A stretch of 64,000 bases of DNA, from positions 1 through 64,000 of the forward strand of contig CANMSA010000006.1 in the NCBI GenBank assembly GCA_947500385.1, in the 5' to 3' direction. Below, one piece after another: positions 52,288 through 60,588 of this stretch. The position numbers were made by a program, and so were the translations under genes. Each line of letters opens with the position of its first letter. Position 1 is the first letter of the stretch. The DNA comes from an uncultured Flavobacteriaceae bacterium. Lineage in GTDB: Bacteria; Bacteroidota; Bacteroidia; Flavobacteriales; Flavobacteriaceae. Under the pieces are notes generated by a model that searched no databases, had not been told where the DNA came from, and saw only the letters and a program-made list of their open reading frames with translations.

Positions 52288-52731
52288 TTAGATGGCTTTG
52301 ATATTGGCTTTTAGTCCTTCCATAATCCCTAAGATGTTATTCACCGTTTCTTTTAAATAATGACGGATTAGGATATGTGGGATGCGAATGGTGGTAAACC
52401 CATTCTTAAAGGAATGCATGGCCTCTTCCAGGTCGTTCATTGCCTGTTCGTGGGTAAGCATATGGTATTCCACGTCGATCTCAATGTTTAATTTTACGCG
52501 CGAAATGGCTATGTCTACCGACTTTTTACCATCCCACCATTCCAACATGGCATTGACACCGACTTCCTTGAGTCCGTAATACAACTGTATGGCTTCAAGG
52601 GGGGTATTGTTTTTCTCTACCAGTTTCTCCATACGCGTTTGATGCTGCGCACAGAGTTCTACACCGAGGGAATCCATAGCATTCCTGTGGTCGAGATAAC
52701 TAAGTTCTTTGTTACATTCTAAACAGTTCAT
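52288..52731 (-). CDS. Small zinc-ribbon/DUF559-like (PD-(D/E)XK) protein, candidate nuclease
   Basis: A 147-residue protein. N-terminal CxxC (Cys3, Cys6) and CxxH (Cys27, His30) make a possible zinc ribbon. Residues about 60-125 match the Vsr/DUF559 pattern of the PD-(D/E)XK fold: WWDGKKSVDIAISRVKLNIE, with Asp73, Glu84 and Asp86 in the expected acidic positions, a His90 and GFTTIRIPHILI following. No restriction-modification or repair partner is adjacent, only the GldL-related gene. The nuclease call is a fold-pattern inference; a role as a degenerate DNA-binding protein is possible. Confidence 0.65.
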   Translation of the reverse strand: MNCLECNKELSYLDHRNAMDSLGVELCAQHQTRMEKLVEKNNTPLEAIQLYYGLKEVGVNAMLEWWDGKKSVDIAISRVKLNIEIDVEYHMLTHEQAMNDLEEAMHSFKNGFTTIRIPHILIRHYLKETVNNILGIMEGLKANIKAI

Positions 52732-52853
52732 TAAGCAGGTTCATTTTAACGTCCCGACCAAAGTCGAGATTGGGGGTTGTTACACTTGATTTGGGATAAT
52801 AATAACCCTATGTTTTTTAGAATAGTATAAACCTTCGATGTATGACATGGTAC

Positions 52854-52909
52854 TTTTAGACGAACTGCATTTTTTTAGATGAACTGCAGGCAAAAGTGTT
52901 AAAAGTGTT
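52854..52909. repeat. Direct repeats in the region upstream of the Nramp-like gene
   Basis: TTTTAGACGAACTGCA (52854-52869) and TTTTAGATGAACTGCA (52873-52888) match at 15 of 16 bases with a 19-bp offset; AAAAGTGTT is then repeated in tandem at 52892-52900 and 52901-52909. Both are candidates for regulator binding sites in this divergent gap. Confidence 0.5.
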
Positions 52910-52986
52910 GTGAAAATAAAGGTTGATGGTATCGCTTCGATTACTGTTAATCGGTTATATTTACCCTTTCATCCAACATTCAATAT

Positions 52987-54180
52987 ATGTTTAAAAAAAT
53001 GGGTCCGGGTGTTTTGGTGGCCGCGGCTTTTATTGGCCCGGGCACGGTGACCGCCTGTACCTTGGCGGGAGTAGGTTTTGGATATAGTCTGCTTTGGGCC
53101 ATGCTTTTGTCCATTTTGGCAACGCTGGTCTTGCAAGAAATGTCGGCCCGTTTAGGGGTTATTTCCCAGCGTGGTTTGGCCGATGTGGTCAAGAGTGAAT
53201 TAAACGTTCCTATACTTCGTTTTATGGCCATTGGCGTCATTTTGGCCGCCATTGTTATCGGCAATGCCGCCTATGAAGGAGGTAATATTGGTGGCGCCAC
53301 CTTGGGTCTCGAGGCATTGTTTGGAACCGAATACGCAGCTGTTTACCCTTTTGGAGTGGGAGGTTTGGCATTTCTGTTATTGTACATTGGCAATTACAAG
53401 CTATTGGAAAAGGTTTTTATCGGCCTGGTGCTATTGATGAGTTTATCTTTTCTTGTAACGGCAATAATTACCAAACCCGATTTGTTTGGGATGTTGCAAG
53501 GCATGTTCGTGCCAAGCGCTCCCAATGAAAGTTTATTAACGATTATTGCCTTGGTTGGCACTACCGTGGTACCCTATAACTTATTTTTACATGCCTCTTT
53601 GGTCAGTGAAAAATGGAAATCGAAGCATGACTTGAAGTATGTTCGCAGAGATACTTTCGTTGCCATTGTGCTTGGCGGTATCGTGTCAATGTCCATTATG
53701 GTGGCCGCTGCGGCAATTCCCAACGGAACGGTAACAAATGTTCTCGATATGGCGAAGGGCCTAGAACCCCTTTTCGGTACCGGAGCCAAGTACTTTATCG
53801 GGATTGGGCTGTTTGCAGCGGGTGTCACTTCGGCCATAACCGCTCCCTTGGCCGCCGCCTATGTCGTAAATAGCTGTTTTGGTTGGAAAGCAGGCTTGAA
53901 AGATGTGCGTTTTAAATTGGTATGGATGGGTATTATTGTACTGGGGGTGTTGTTCATGTCTTTCGGTATAAAACCGATCGAGATTATCAAATTCGCCCAA
54001 ATTGCGAATGGTCTACTTCTGCCTTTTATCGCTATCTTTTTGTTGTGGGTCGTAAACAAGGAATCGGTGATGGGGCGATATAAAAACACCGTACTACAGA
54101 ATGTCCTAGGGTTCGTTATCATTCTTTTGGCCATACTTCTTGGAGTCAAGAGTATTTTGAAAGTGTTGGGTATGTATTAG
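52987..54180 (+). CDS. Nramp-family transporter without canonical metal-binding residues
   Basis: A 397-residue inner-membrane protein with about eleven transmembrane helices. The Nramp pattern is recognisable, but TM1 reads AAFIGPGTVTACT where the family has the metal-coordinating DPGN (Asp and Asn replaced by Gly and Thr). TM6 reads VVPYNLFLHASL where MPHN is usual (Met and His replaced by Val and Tyr). Those positions bind Mn2+ and Fe2+ in classical members, so the substrate is likely different or the site reorganised. It is divergent from the DUF559-like gene, with repeats in the shared region, and converges with cysM. Confidence 0.85.
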   Translation: MFKKMGPGVLVAAAFIGPGTVTACTLAGVGFGYSLLWAMLLSILATLVLQEMSARLGVISQRGLADVVKSELNVPILRFMAIGVILAAIVIGNAAYEGGNIGGATLGLEALFGTEYAAVYPFGVGGLAFLLLYIGNYKLLEKVFIGLVLLMSLSFLVTAIITKPDLFGMLQGMFVPSAPNESLLTIIALVGTTVVPYNLFLHASLVSEKWKSKHDLKYVRRDTFVAIVLGGIVSMSIMVAAAAIPNGTVTNVLDMAKGLEPLFGTGAKYFIGIGLFAAGVTSAITAPLAAAYVVNSCFGWKAGLKDVRFKLVWMGIIVLGVLFMSFGIKPIEIIKFAQIANGLLLPFIAIFLLWVVNKESVMGRYKNTVLQNVLGFVIILLAILLGVKSILKVLGMY

Positions 54181-54211
54181 CTTTTAGTATCCTAGCGACC
54201 TACATTGAAGA

Positions 54212-55096
54212 TTATTCAAACAAGGGGGAAGACAAGTAACGGTCTCCCCGATCACACACAATAGACACGATGACCCCACTTTCCAGGGTGGTTGCCAAAT
54301 GAAGGGCAGCAGCAGCAGCTCCTCCGCTGCTCATTCCGGCAAAAATACCTTCTTCTTTTGCCAAACGTCTTGCGGTGGTCGTTGCTTCCTTTTCGCTTAC
54401 CTCCAATATCTGATCTACCTTGTTGGCGTCAAAGATTTTGGGAAGGTAGGCTTCTGGCCATTTGCGAATCCCTGGGATTCGAGCACCGTCCTTGGGTTGT
54501 ACTCCTACGATTTGAACGGCAGGGTTTTGCTCTTTTAGAAAGGTAGAGGTTCCCATGATGGTACCGGTAGTGCCCATGGAGGAAACAAAATGGGTGATTT
54601 TCTGCTCGGTATCTCGCCAGATTTCAGGCCCGGTACTGCCGTAGTGCGCCTTCCAATTATCATCGTTCGCAAACTGATTGATCATCACAGCTCCTTCGTT
54701 ACGAACCTTGGCTTCGGCGTAATCACGTGCCCCCTCAATACCTCTGTCTGCGGGGGTGAGCGTCACTTTGGCGCCGTAAGCGCGCATGGTTTGTACGCGT
54801 TCTATGGTGCTATTTTCAGACATGACCAGTTCTATATCCAACCCATATACACCTGCGATCATAGCCAGGGCAATGCCAGTGTTGCCGCTGGTAGCTTCTA
54901 TCAACTTGGAGTCCTTGTCAAAATCGCCCCGTTCTAGGCCAGCTCGGATCATATTATAGGCGGCTCGATCTTTGACACTGCCGCCAGGGTTGTGCCCCTC
55001 TAGTTTAAAGTAGAGTGCTACATTGGGGTTTTGGTTCAATATCCTGGATTGCACCAAAGGGGTGTTTCCGATCAGGTCTAAAAGGCTATATGGCAT
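54212..55096 (-). CDS. cysM: Cysteine synthase (CysM-type)
   Basis: A 294-residue O-acetylserine sulfhydrylase. Seen: LIGNTPLVQSRIL, LEGHNPGGSVKDRAAYNM (PLP Lys in SVKDRA), EATSGNTGIALAMIAGVYGL (phosphate cup), SMGTTGTIMGTSTFLKEQNP and GMSSGGAAAAALHLA. It combines O-acetylserine with sulfide to make cysteine. Its start overlaps the stop of the serine acetyltransferase gene by 11 bp, so both steps of the pathway are translated together. The CysK/CysM distinction is based on overall pattern. Confidence 0.9.
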   Translation of the reverse strand: MPYSLLDLIGNTPLVQSRILNQNPNVALYFKLEGHNPGGSVKDRAAYNMIRAGLERGDFDKDSKLIEATSGNTGIALAMIAGVYGLDIELVMSENSTIERVQTMRAYGAKVTLTPADRGIEGARDYAEAKVRNEGAVMINQFANDDNWKAHYGSTGPEIWRDTEQKITHFVSSMGTTGTIMGTSTFLKEQNPAVQIVGVQPKDGARIPGIRKWPEAYLPKIFDANKVDQILEVSEKEATTTARRLAKEEGIFAGMSSGGAAAAALHLATTLESGVIVSIVCDRGDRYLSSPLFE

Positions 55097-55880
55097 TCGG
55101 GAGGGTCTTTATCTTAATTTCAGGGGTGTGAAAAACGGTGGAGTTGGCAGGCACCGAAGCGGTGATCCAGGCACTACCTCCGATGATACTGTTCTCGCCA
55201 ATGACAGTGCTTCCTCCAAGAATGGTGGCATTGGCATAAATGGTGACATTGTTCTCAATAGTCGGATGCCGTTTGGTACGTTGCAATTTCTTGGCGACAT
55301 ACAGTGCGCCAAGGGTAACGCCTTGGTATACTTTTACATGGTCTTTGATCACTGCGGTTTCACCTATCACTACGCCGGTGGCATGGTCAATGAAGAACGA
55401 TTTTCCGATTTGTGCTCCCGGGTTGATATCCACCCCTGTTTGTCTGTGCGCATATTCGGTCATGAGCCGTGGCACCAGTGGGAAGCCAACTTTGTACAAC
55501 TCATGCGCCAACCTATAGATAGCAATGGCATAGAAGCCGGGATAGGCCATGTAAACCTCTTCGATAGAAAGGGAGGCCGGGTCGCAACTTACAATCGCTT
55601 CGGCATCTAAATTGAGGCTTTCCAGCACCTCGGGAAGTTGTGCCATATAATGCTCCCAGACCTTTTTACAAGGTTTCTCCACTTCCCAACAGGCCAAATT
55701 TACGAGCGCATCGAATTGTATTTCAAGTTTTTCTAGATTCTCCTCAACAGGTGTTTCAATGTCGAAAAGGCTATAAAAAAGAAGGTCGGTGAAGGTTTCG
55801 ACCTGTTCTTTTAAACGAAAACGCAGGTTGGGTTGTTTTTTGTGTTTTATGATTTTGTTGACGATCGTAGCTTTATCCAT
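55086..55880 (-). CDS. cysE: Serine O-acetyltransferase
   Basis: A 264-residue acetyltransferase of the EpsC/CysE type. An N-terminal helical region (1-130) is followed by a left-handed beta-helix of hexapeptide repeats: GVDINPGAQIGKSFFIDHATG, VVIGETAVIKDHVKVYQGVTLGAL, KRHPTIENNVTIYANATILGG and TVIGENSIIGGSAWITASVP. It makes O-acetylserine from serine and acetyl-CoA, the first step of cysteine synthesis. It is the first gene of an operon with cysM. The upstream region holds a -7-like element (TAAATTTG on the minus strand, 55900-55907) and an inverted repeat. Confidence 0.92.
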   Translation of the reverse strand: MDKATIVNKIIKHKKQPNLRFRLKEQVETFTDLLFYSLFDIETPVEENLEKLEIQFDALVNLACWEVEKPCKKVWEHYMAQLPEVLESLNLDAEAIVSCDPASLSIEEVYMAYPGFYAIAIYRLAHELYKVGFPLVPRLMTEYAHRQTGVDINPGAQIGKSFFIDHATGVVIGETAVIKDHVKVYQGVTLGALYVAKKLQRTKRHPTIENNVTIYANATILGGSTVIGENSIIGGSAWITASVPANSTVFHTPEIKIKTLPNAI

Positions 55881-55914
55881 AGTAAATTGGTAGACTATTC
55901 AAATTTAAACATTA

Positions 55915-55936
55915 TTGCAAGAGAACTTTCTTGCAA
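55915..55936. promoter_or_regulatory. Inverted repeat between cysE and the DUF2461 gene
   Basis: TTGCAAGA and TCTTGCAA form 8-bp perfect arms with a 6-bp spacer. It sits 7-8 bp upstream of the -7-like element of cysE on the minus strand, a position suited to a repressor or activator of the cysteine operon. Confidence 0.4.
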
Positions 55937-55988
55937 ATGGTTAACTTTAGCTTAAAATATTCGAATCTTATAGCAATCATTTTGTCGC

Positions 55989-56669
55989 ATGTCACAAATT
56001 CACATTACGAAAGAAGTATTTCGTTTTCTAAAAGCCCTTGAAAAAAACAACAATCGCGCTTGGTTCACCGAACATAAAGATGAATTTAAGACCTTGGAGA
56101 ATCAAATGAAGTCATTTTTTGGTACTGTATCCGAGAAAATGAAGCGGCACGACGAAATTGAACGCCTTAAGATGTTCCGAATTTATAGGGATGTACGTTT
56201 TTCACATGACAAGACCCCTTATAAAATAAACTTTTCGGCTTCTATGGTACGAGGAGGGGCGCACCTTCGTGGCGGCTACTATATGCATGTACAACCAAAG
56301 GGAAGTTTTATTGCGGCGGGCTTTTGGAGCCCCAACAAAGAGGATTTACTTCGTATCCGCAAGGAATGGGAGCTTGATGCCGACGAGCTCCGCGAAATAA
56401 TTGCAGAAAAATCCTTTCAATCGGTTTGGGGCAATTTGGCCGGTGATGAGGTAAAAACGGCCCCAAAAGGCTTTGATAAGGCACATCCAAATATCGATTT
56501 GATACGGAAAAAGCAGTTTATTTTTGTCAAGAACTTTTCTGATAAAGAGGTGTTGGCGACAGACTTTGCCGAAGTACTTGACAACTGTTTTCAAACCATA
56601 CGACCCTATTTTGATTTGATGAGCAATGTTCTTACCACCAACTTAAATGGCGAGTCGTTGCTTGACTAG
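55989..56669 (+). CDS. DUF2461 family protein
   Basis: A 226-residue conserved protein of the TIGR02453/DUF2461 family. Signatures seen: VFRFLKALEKNNNRAWFTEHKDEF, RIYRDVRFSHDKTPYKINFSASM, GGYYMHVQPKGSFIAAGFWSP and KRKKQFI-type segment (RKKQFIFVKNFSDKEVLA). No signal peptide or membrane segment. Function unknown. It is divergent from cysE and stands alone. Confidence 0.9.
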   Translation: MSQIHITKEVFRFLKALEKNNNRAWFTEHKDEFKTLENQMKSFFGTVSEKMKRHDEIERLKMFRIYRDVRFSHDKTPYKINFSASMVRGGAHLRGGYYMHVQPKGSFIAAGFWSPNKEDLLRIRKEWELDADELREIIAEKSFQSVWGNLAGDEVKTAPKGFDKAHPNIDLIRKKQFIFVKNFSDKEVLATDFAEVLDNCFQTIRPYFDLMSNVLTTNLNGESLLD

Positions 56670-56693
56670 AATGCTTGGATACAAAGCTTCTTT

Positions 56694-56807
56694 TCAAGGT
56701 CGTTCGTAATCGCGGCGCTGATTTCGAATACCGTAGAGGATAAATAAAATAGTGCAGCCTGAAAAACAGAGACTGCTAATAAGTAGGATATTGACAATGG
56801 TTGACAT
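56694..56807 (-). CDS. Small single-span membrane protein (37 aa)
   Basis: A 37-codon frame beginning MSTIVNILLISSLCFSGCTI, continuing LFILYGIRNQRRDYERP to TGA. One hydrophobic span of about 20 residues is followed by a positively charged tail, a pattern typical of real small membrane proteins with the C-terminus in the cytoplasm. FSGC could be a partial lipobox, but the hydrophobic run continues beyond it. It lies convergent with the DUF2461 gene, 24 bp from its stop. Unannotated by size in most pipelines. Confidence 0.5.
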   Translation of the reverse strand: MSTIVNILLISSLCFSGCTILFILYGIRNQRRDYERP

Positions 56808-56926
56808 CTGAGTGGAATTAAGTAGTTAATTTCCTCAAATATATCCTTATCGAACGGGTTTGTATCTTAGGAATGTATTAATAGGGCCTATAATCTTATA
56901 AATGGTCAAAAATAGTGTTCAACTGT

Positions 56927-57340
56927 TTATTGTGCCGCTCGCATGGGTTGTTCAAAGAACTGAATTTGGTCTTTTAAGCGTTTGACCACCATGCCCATCA
57001 TTCGTTTATTCAGGGCAGAGGAGTTTTGAATGTACTGCTTATACTCTTCTAGGGTACATTGGCCAAGAATCATCCCTTTTAATGCATTTCTGAATTTAAT
57101 GTCTTTTTGTATCGCGTTCTCTATGTAAGTGAAACGTTTGGGAAGGGGTAACTCGTAGAAACGGTTTTTGTGTTTGCCGATGTAGTTGGCAAAAGCAGCC
57201 AAAAGCATATCATTTTGTAATTTGATGATAGGGCGTAGAGTGGTATTTTGAAAACGCTCTTCATTGCTCATGTGATCTGATAGTTTGGCAGATGGAATCA
57301 AAGGGCGTAGGGCTAAAAGATCTTGGGAACGGTCGCTCAT
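56927..57340 (-). CDS. Conserved hypothetical protein
   Basis: A 137-residue, predicted mostly helical cytoplasmic protein: SDRSQDLLALRPLIPSAKLS, PIIKLQNDMLLAAFANYIGK, ELPLPKRFTYIENAIQKDIKF, NALKGMILGQCTLEEYKQYI and VKRLKDQIQFFEQPM. No catalytic or binding motif was recognised, but the composition is that of an ordinary coding gene. It is isolated between a terminator and the small membrane protein. Function not assigned. Confidence 0.8.
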   Translation of the reverse strand: MSDRSQDLLALRPLIPSAKLSDHMSNEERFQNTTLRPIIKLQNDMLLAAFANYIGKHKNRFYELPLPKRFTYIENAIQKDIKFRNALKGMILGQCTLEEYKQYIQNSSALNKRMMGMVVKRLKDQIQFFEQPMRAAQ

Positions 57341-57421
57341 CTTTGTAGTTTTTATAAAGATACGGAATAACCATCCCGTATATTTTGGTTGAAGCGGGGA
57401 GTTCTTAACGTGCTTATGAAC

Positions 57422-57450
57422 AAAAAAAGACCGGCGCGTGCCGGTCTTTT
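57422..57450. terminator. Rho-independent terminator after the BNR/VPS10 gene
   Basis: 11-bp stem AAAAGACCGGC / GCCGGTCTTTT with a 4-nt loop; an A-run (T-run on the minus strand) adjoins. It lies 52 bp past the stop of the minus-strand gene. Confidence 0.85.
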
Positions 57451-57501
57451 AACTTCGTTTTGAAACAGCGTTGCTGTTGCATATTTCATGGTATTGGCAG
57501 C

Positions 57502-60500
57502 TTATTTGCCCTCGACGAACTCATCAAAACTTTTTAGGGTCATTCCTTCCCCGTGTTTGAACTTCTTCTTGAGTTTTGCAAAGTCTGTTTTTGCCTTTTC
57601 GAAACGTTCTGAGATTACTTTTAGATTCTGTAACTCCGCGCTAGAAGGTTTATCGTAACTGCTAGCTACTTTACTAAATAGATCGGTCATTTTTTCACGT
57701 AGCTGGGGTTCGGCCGAGCCTACATAATTGTCCCCCGTGGTAATGACCAACCCTTCCTTTAAGGTGTTTAATTTCCCTAATGTCTTTTTGTCTTTCGCAA
57801 CTTCTGCTTTACCGATCATTTCATCGAGTTCATACACCAAATAGGCAAGCTCTTGGGTCATATCATACAATTCCAAAGTTTTCTGGTTTTTCAAGCTGCG
57901 ATCGGCCTCGGTAAGGGTCGATTGTTCATCGTATACCAATTCGAACGGATGTTCATAGGTGTCTTTTCCTTTTTTCATGACGACCTTATACTTGCCGGCG
58001 GGGACTTTGGGGCTGGTAAAACCACTAAAAGTAAAGGTTTTTCCTTTTGCTACTTTGGGTTGCTTACGGGTAAAACCCCAAGTAACGATATTGATACCCT
58101 TCGATTTTCCGGGGCCCAACTCCGTAATTTTGTTACCGTCCATATCTTCGATATGCATACTCATTTTTCCGAAGGTGTGCCTGCGGTTCAAGTGGTACTT
58201 GACCTGTAGGTTTTTAGTTTTACTACGACCTACAAACTGCGTTTCTCTCCCAAAGTTTCCGGCAAAACCTCCTTGCTCGTTAATCACTGTTGGTTGGTTT
58301 GCAAAGAAATGTACTTTCCTGTTCATCACTTCCTCGTTCAATTCCCGAAGCGGAGAAATATCATCGATAATGATTACGCCACGCCCGTGGGTTCCCATGA
58401 CAAGGTCGCTTGTAGCTTTCTGGAGTTCTACCGAGTGAACGGCTACCGATGGCATGTTATTGGTGAATTTTTTCCAGTTAGTTCCCCCGTCCATCGTAAT
58501 GTAAAGGCCAAATTCTGTTCCTAGGAATAATAAATCCGGATTTACATAGTCTTCTTGAATGTTGCGAACAAAGCCGACAATATCTTCAGAGATGATATTG
58601 CTCCAAGTCTTTCCAAAATCGGTGGTCTTATAGGCATAGGGCTTTTGGTCGTTATTGGTATGCCCATCAAAGACGGCATAGGCGGTTCCTTTATCAAAAG
58701 AACTGGCCTCGATTTGGTAGCACCACGTATTGGCCGGTAGCCCTGGTATGTTGGCCACGGTATTGGCCCATGTTTTTCCGCCATCTTGAGTGACTTGAAC
58801 ATTACCATCATCAGTTCCTACCCAAATAACATTTTCATCTAAACTGGATTCCACAATAGAGAAAATAGTAGTGTGATTCTCGGCCCCAGAATTATCTTTG
58901 GAGAGGCCCCCGGAGTTTTCCTGGGTTTGTTTCGTTGGGTCATTGGTGGTCAAGTCCGGCGAAATAATCTCCCAAGTGTCTCCCATATCCTCCGACTTAT
59001 GTAAAAACTGGCTTCCCATGTAGAAACGATCGGGCTGATGCGAGCTAATCGCCATGGGCGCGTTCCAGTTAAAGCGCAGCTTTGCCACTTCAGCCGTTTG
59101 CAGTGGTTGTATGGTTTTGGTCAAGTTCCGATCGATGTCATACCGCCATACATTTTCGGCGCCTTGCATTTCGGAGTAGATAATATTTTTGGTAGGGTGT
59201 TTAAAGACCCTAAAACCATCACCGGCACCAACACGTTTCCAATCCCTTGCTTCTACGCCCCCTGGAGAGGACGATGGGCCGTACCAAGATCCATTATCCT
59301 GTAGTCCGCCATATACATTATAAGGTGTTGCATCATCCACGCTAATTTGATAAAACTGGGACAAGGGCAGATTTTCTACGATTTCCATATTGGTTCCACC
59401 ATCCCATGAACGGTAGACACCACCATCGGTTCCTACGTACATCACATCGGAATCTTTGATGCTAAAAACGATATCATGTATATCACTGTGCATAAAGCCC
59501 AGCCCCTTAAAGGTCTTACCACCATCTCTTGAAATAGACCCGGTTAAACCACCTTTTACCACTACATCTTCGTTCCTAGGGTCTACAACGATACGAGAAA
59601 AATAAAACGGACGCACGGTAATGCCAAAGTCATTGTTCAGTTGTTCCCAGGAAGCTCCGGCATCATTACTGCGGTATAGCCCTTTTCTTTCGTCTTTTTC
59701 CGCCTCGATTACGGTATACAGCACCTTAGGGTTTGAGGGCGCGATGGCGATTCCCAAACGGCCTAACTTTCCAGCAGGAAATCCGTTATGAATTTTATTC
59801 CATGTTTTTCCCGCGTCGGTCGATTTATACAGCGCACTGTTGGCACCGCCAGATTCAAAAGACCATCCCGTACGTCTAAACTCCCACATTGATGCATACA
59901 AGGTGTTGGGGTCCGTAGGGTCCATGGCGAAATCGGCACAGCCGGTTTTGGCATCCACATATAGTAGATTTTTCCAGGTAGCGCCACCGTCTTCCGACTT
60001 GTACACCCCGCGCTCTTCGCTATCGCCCCATAAAGCGCCCAAAACACCTACGTAGACCTCTTGACTATTTTTAGGATTTACGATGACATTGGCGATGCGT
60101 TCCGATTGGTCAAAACCCAATTTGACCCAATTGGCACCCCCGTCGGTAGATTTGTAAAGCCCGTCTCCCACAGAGACGCTATTTCTTGGCCAAGTCTCTC
60201 CCGTACCTACGTAGATGGTTTTGTCAGGATCATTGGGGTCCAACGCAACAGCGCCGATAGATTGGCAATAGTCGTCGAAAATCGGCGTAAAACTGGCACC
60301 GGCATCATTTGATTTCCAGACACCTCCGCCGGCGGTACCGGCATAGATCACCCTACTGTTGGTGGGATGCACCTCCATATCATTTATGCGCCCACTCATG
60401 AGCGCGGGACCAATGTGTCGTGCTGTGAGATCTCCAAAAAGTTGTTTTCCATCATTGGAGGATTGTGCCTGATGGGTATGATGAACCCATAAAAACAAAA

Positions 60501-60528
60501 GAGTGCAAATAAAAGTTGATTTTTTCAT
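57502..60528 (-). CDS. Secreted BNR/VPS10-type beta-propeller protein (glycosyl hydrolase-like)
   Basis: A 1008-residue exported protein (signal peptide ends HQAQ at 22). Two large beta-propellers of BNR/sortilin type fill residues about 35-700, with many Asp-box motifs such as SNDAGASF, STDGGANW, SEDGGATW, STDAGKTW, SNDAGASW, SRDGGKTF and TQDGGKTW. A beta-rich domain (720-860) and a helical C-terminus (870-1000) follow. Such proteins are often annotated as glycosyl hydrolases, but no catalytic residues are recognisable here and no T9SS sorting domain is present, so a periplasmic binding role is equally likely. It follows the LolA-like gene with a terminator between. Confidence 0.87.
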   Translation of the reverse strand: MKKSTFICTLLFLWVHHTHQAQSSNDGKQLFGDLTARHIGPALMSGRINDMEVHPTNSRVIYAGTAGGGVWKSNDAGASFTPIFDDYCQSIGAVALDPNDPDKTIYVGTGETWPRNSVSVGDGLYKSTDGGANWVKLGFDQSERIANVIVNPKNSQEVYVGVLGALWGDSEERGVYKSEDGGATWKNLLYVDAKTGCADFAMDPTDPNTLYASMWEFRRTGWSFESGGANSALYKSTDAGKTWNKIHNGFPAGKLGRLGIAIAPSNPKVLYTVIEAEKDERKGLYRSNDAGASWEQLNNDFGITVRPFYFSRIVVDPRNEDVVVKGGLTGSISRDGGKTFKGLGFMHSDIHDIVFSIKDSDVMYVGTDGGVYRSWDGGTNMEIVENLPLSQFYQISVDDATPYNVYGGLQDNGSWYGPSSSPGGVEARDWKRVGAGDGFRVFKHPTKNIIYSEMQGAENVWRYDIDRNLTKTIQPLQTAEVAKLRFNWNAPMAISSHQPDRFYMGSQFLHKSEDMGDTWEIISPDLTTNDPTKQTQENSGGLSKDNSGAENHTTIFSIVESSLDENVIWVGTDDGNVQVTQDGGKTWANTVANIPGLPANTWCYQIEASSFDKGTAYAVFDGHTNNDQKPYAYKTTDFGKTWSNIISEDIVGFVRNIQEDYVNPDLLFLGTEFGLYITMDGGTNWKKFTNNMPSVAVHSVELQKATSDLVMGTHGRGVIIIDDISPLRELNEEVMNRKVHFFANQPTVINEQGGFAGNFGRETQFVGRSKTKNLQVKYHLNRRHTFGKMSMHIEDMDGNKITELGPGKSKGINIVTWGFTRKQPKVAKGKTFTFSGFTSPKVPAGKYKVVMKKGKDTYEHPFELVYDEQSTLTEADRSLKNQKTLELYDMTQELAYLVYELDEMIGKAEVAKDKKTLGKLNTLKEGLVITTGDNYVGSAEPQLREKMTDLFSKVASSYDKPSSAELQNLKVISERFEKAKTDFAKLKKKFKHGEGMTLKSFDEFVEGK

Positions 60529-60542
60529 TTCATATCGGTTAA

Positions 60543-60573
60543 ATAAAAAAGGCCCTTACGTATAAGGGCCTTT
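60543..60573 (-). terminator. Rho-independent terminator of the LolA-like gene
   Basis: 11-bp stem AAAGGCCCTTA / TAAGGGCCTTT with a 4-nt loop, followed on the minus strand by a T-run. It lies between the LolA-like gene and the BNR gene, which are co-oriented, so the BNR gene probably has its own promoter or depends on readthrough. Confidence 0.82.
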
Positions 60574-60588
60574 CAAGTAGTTAATTGA

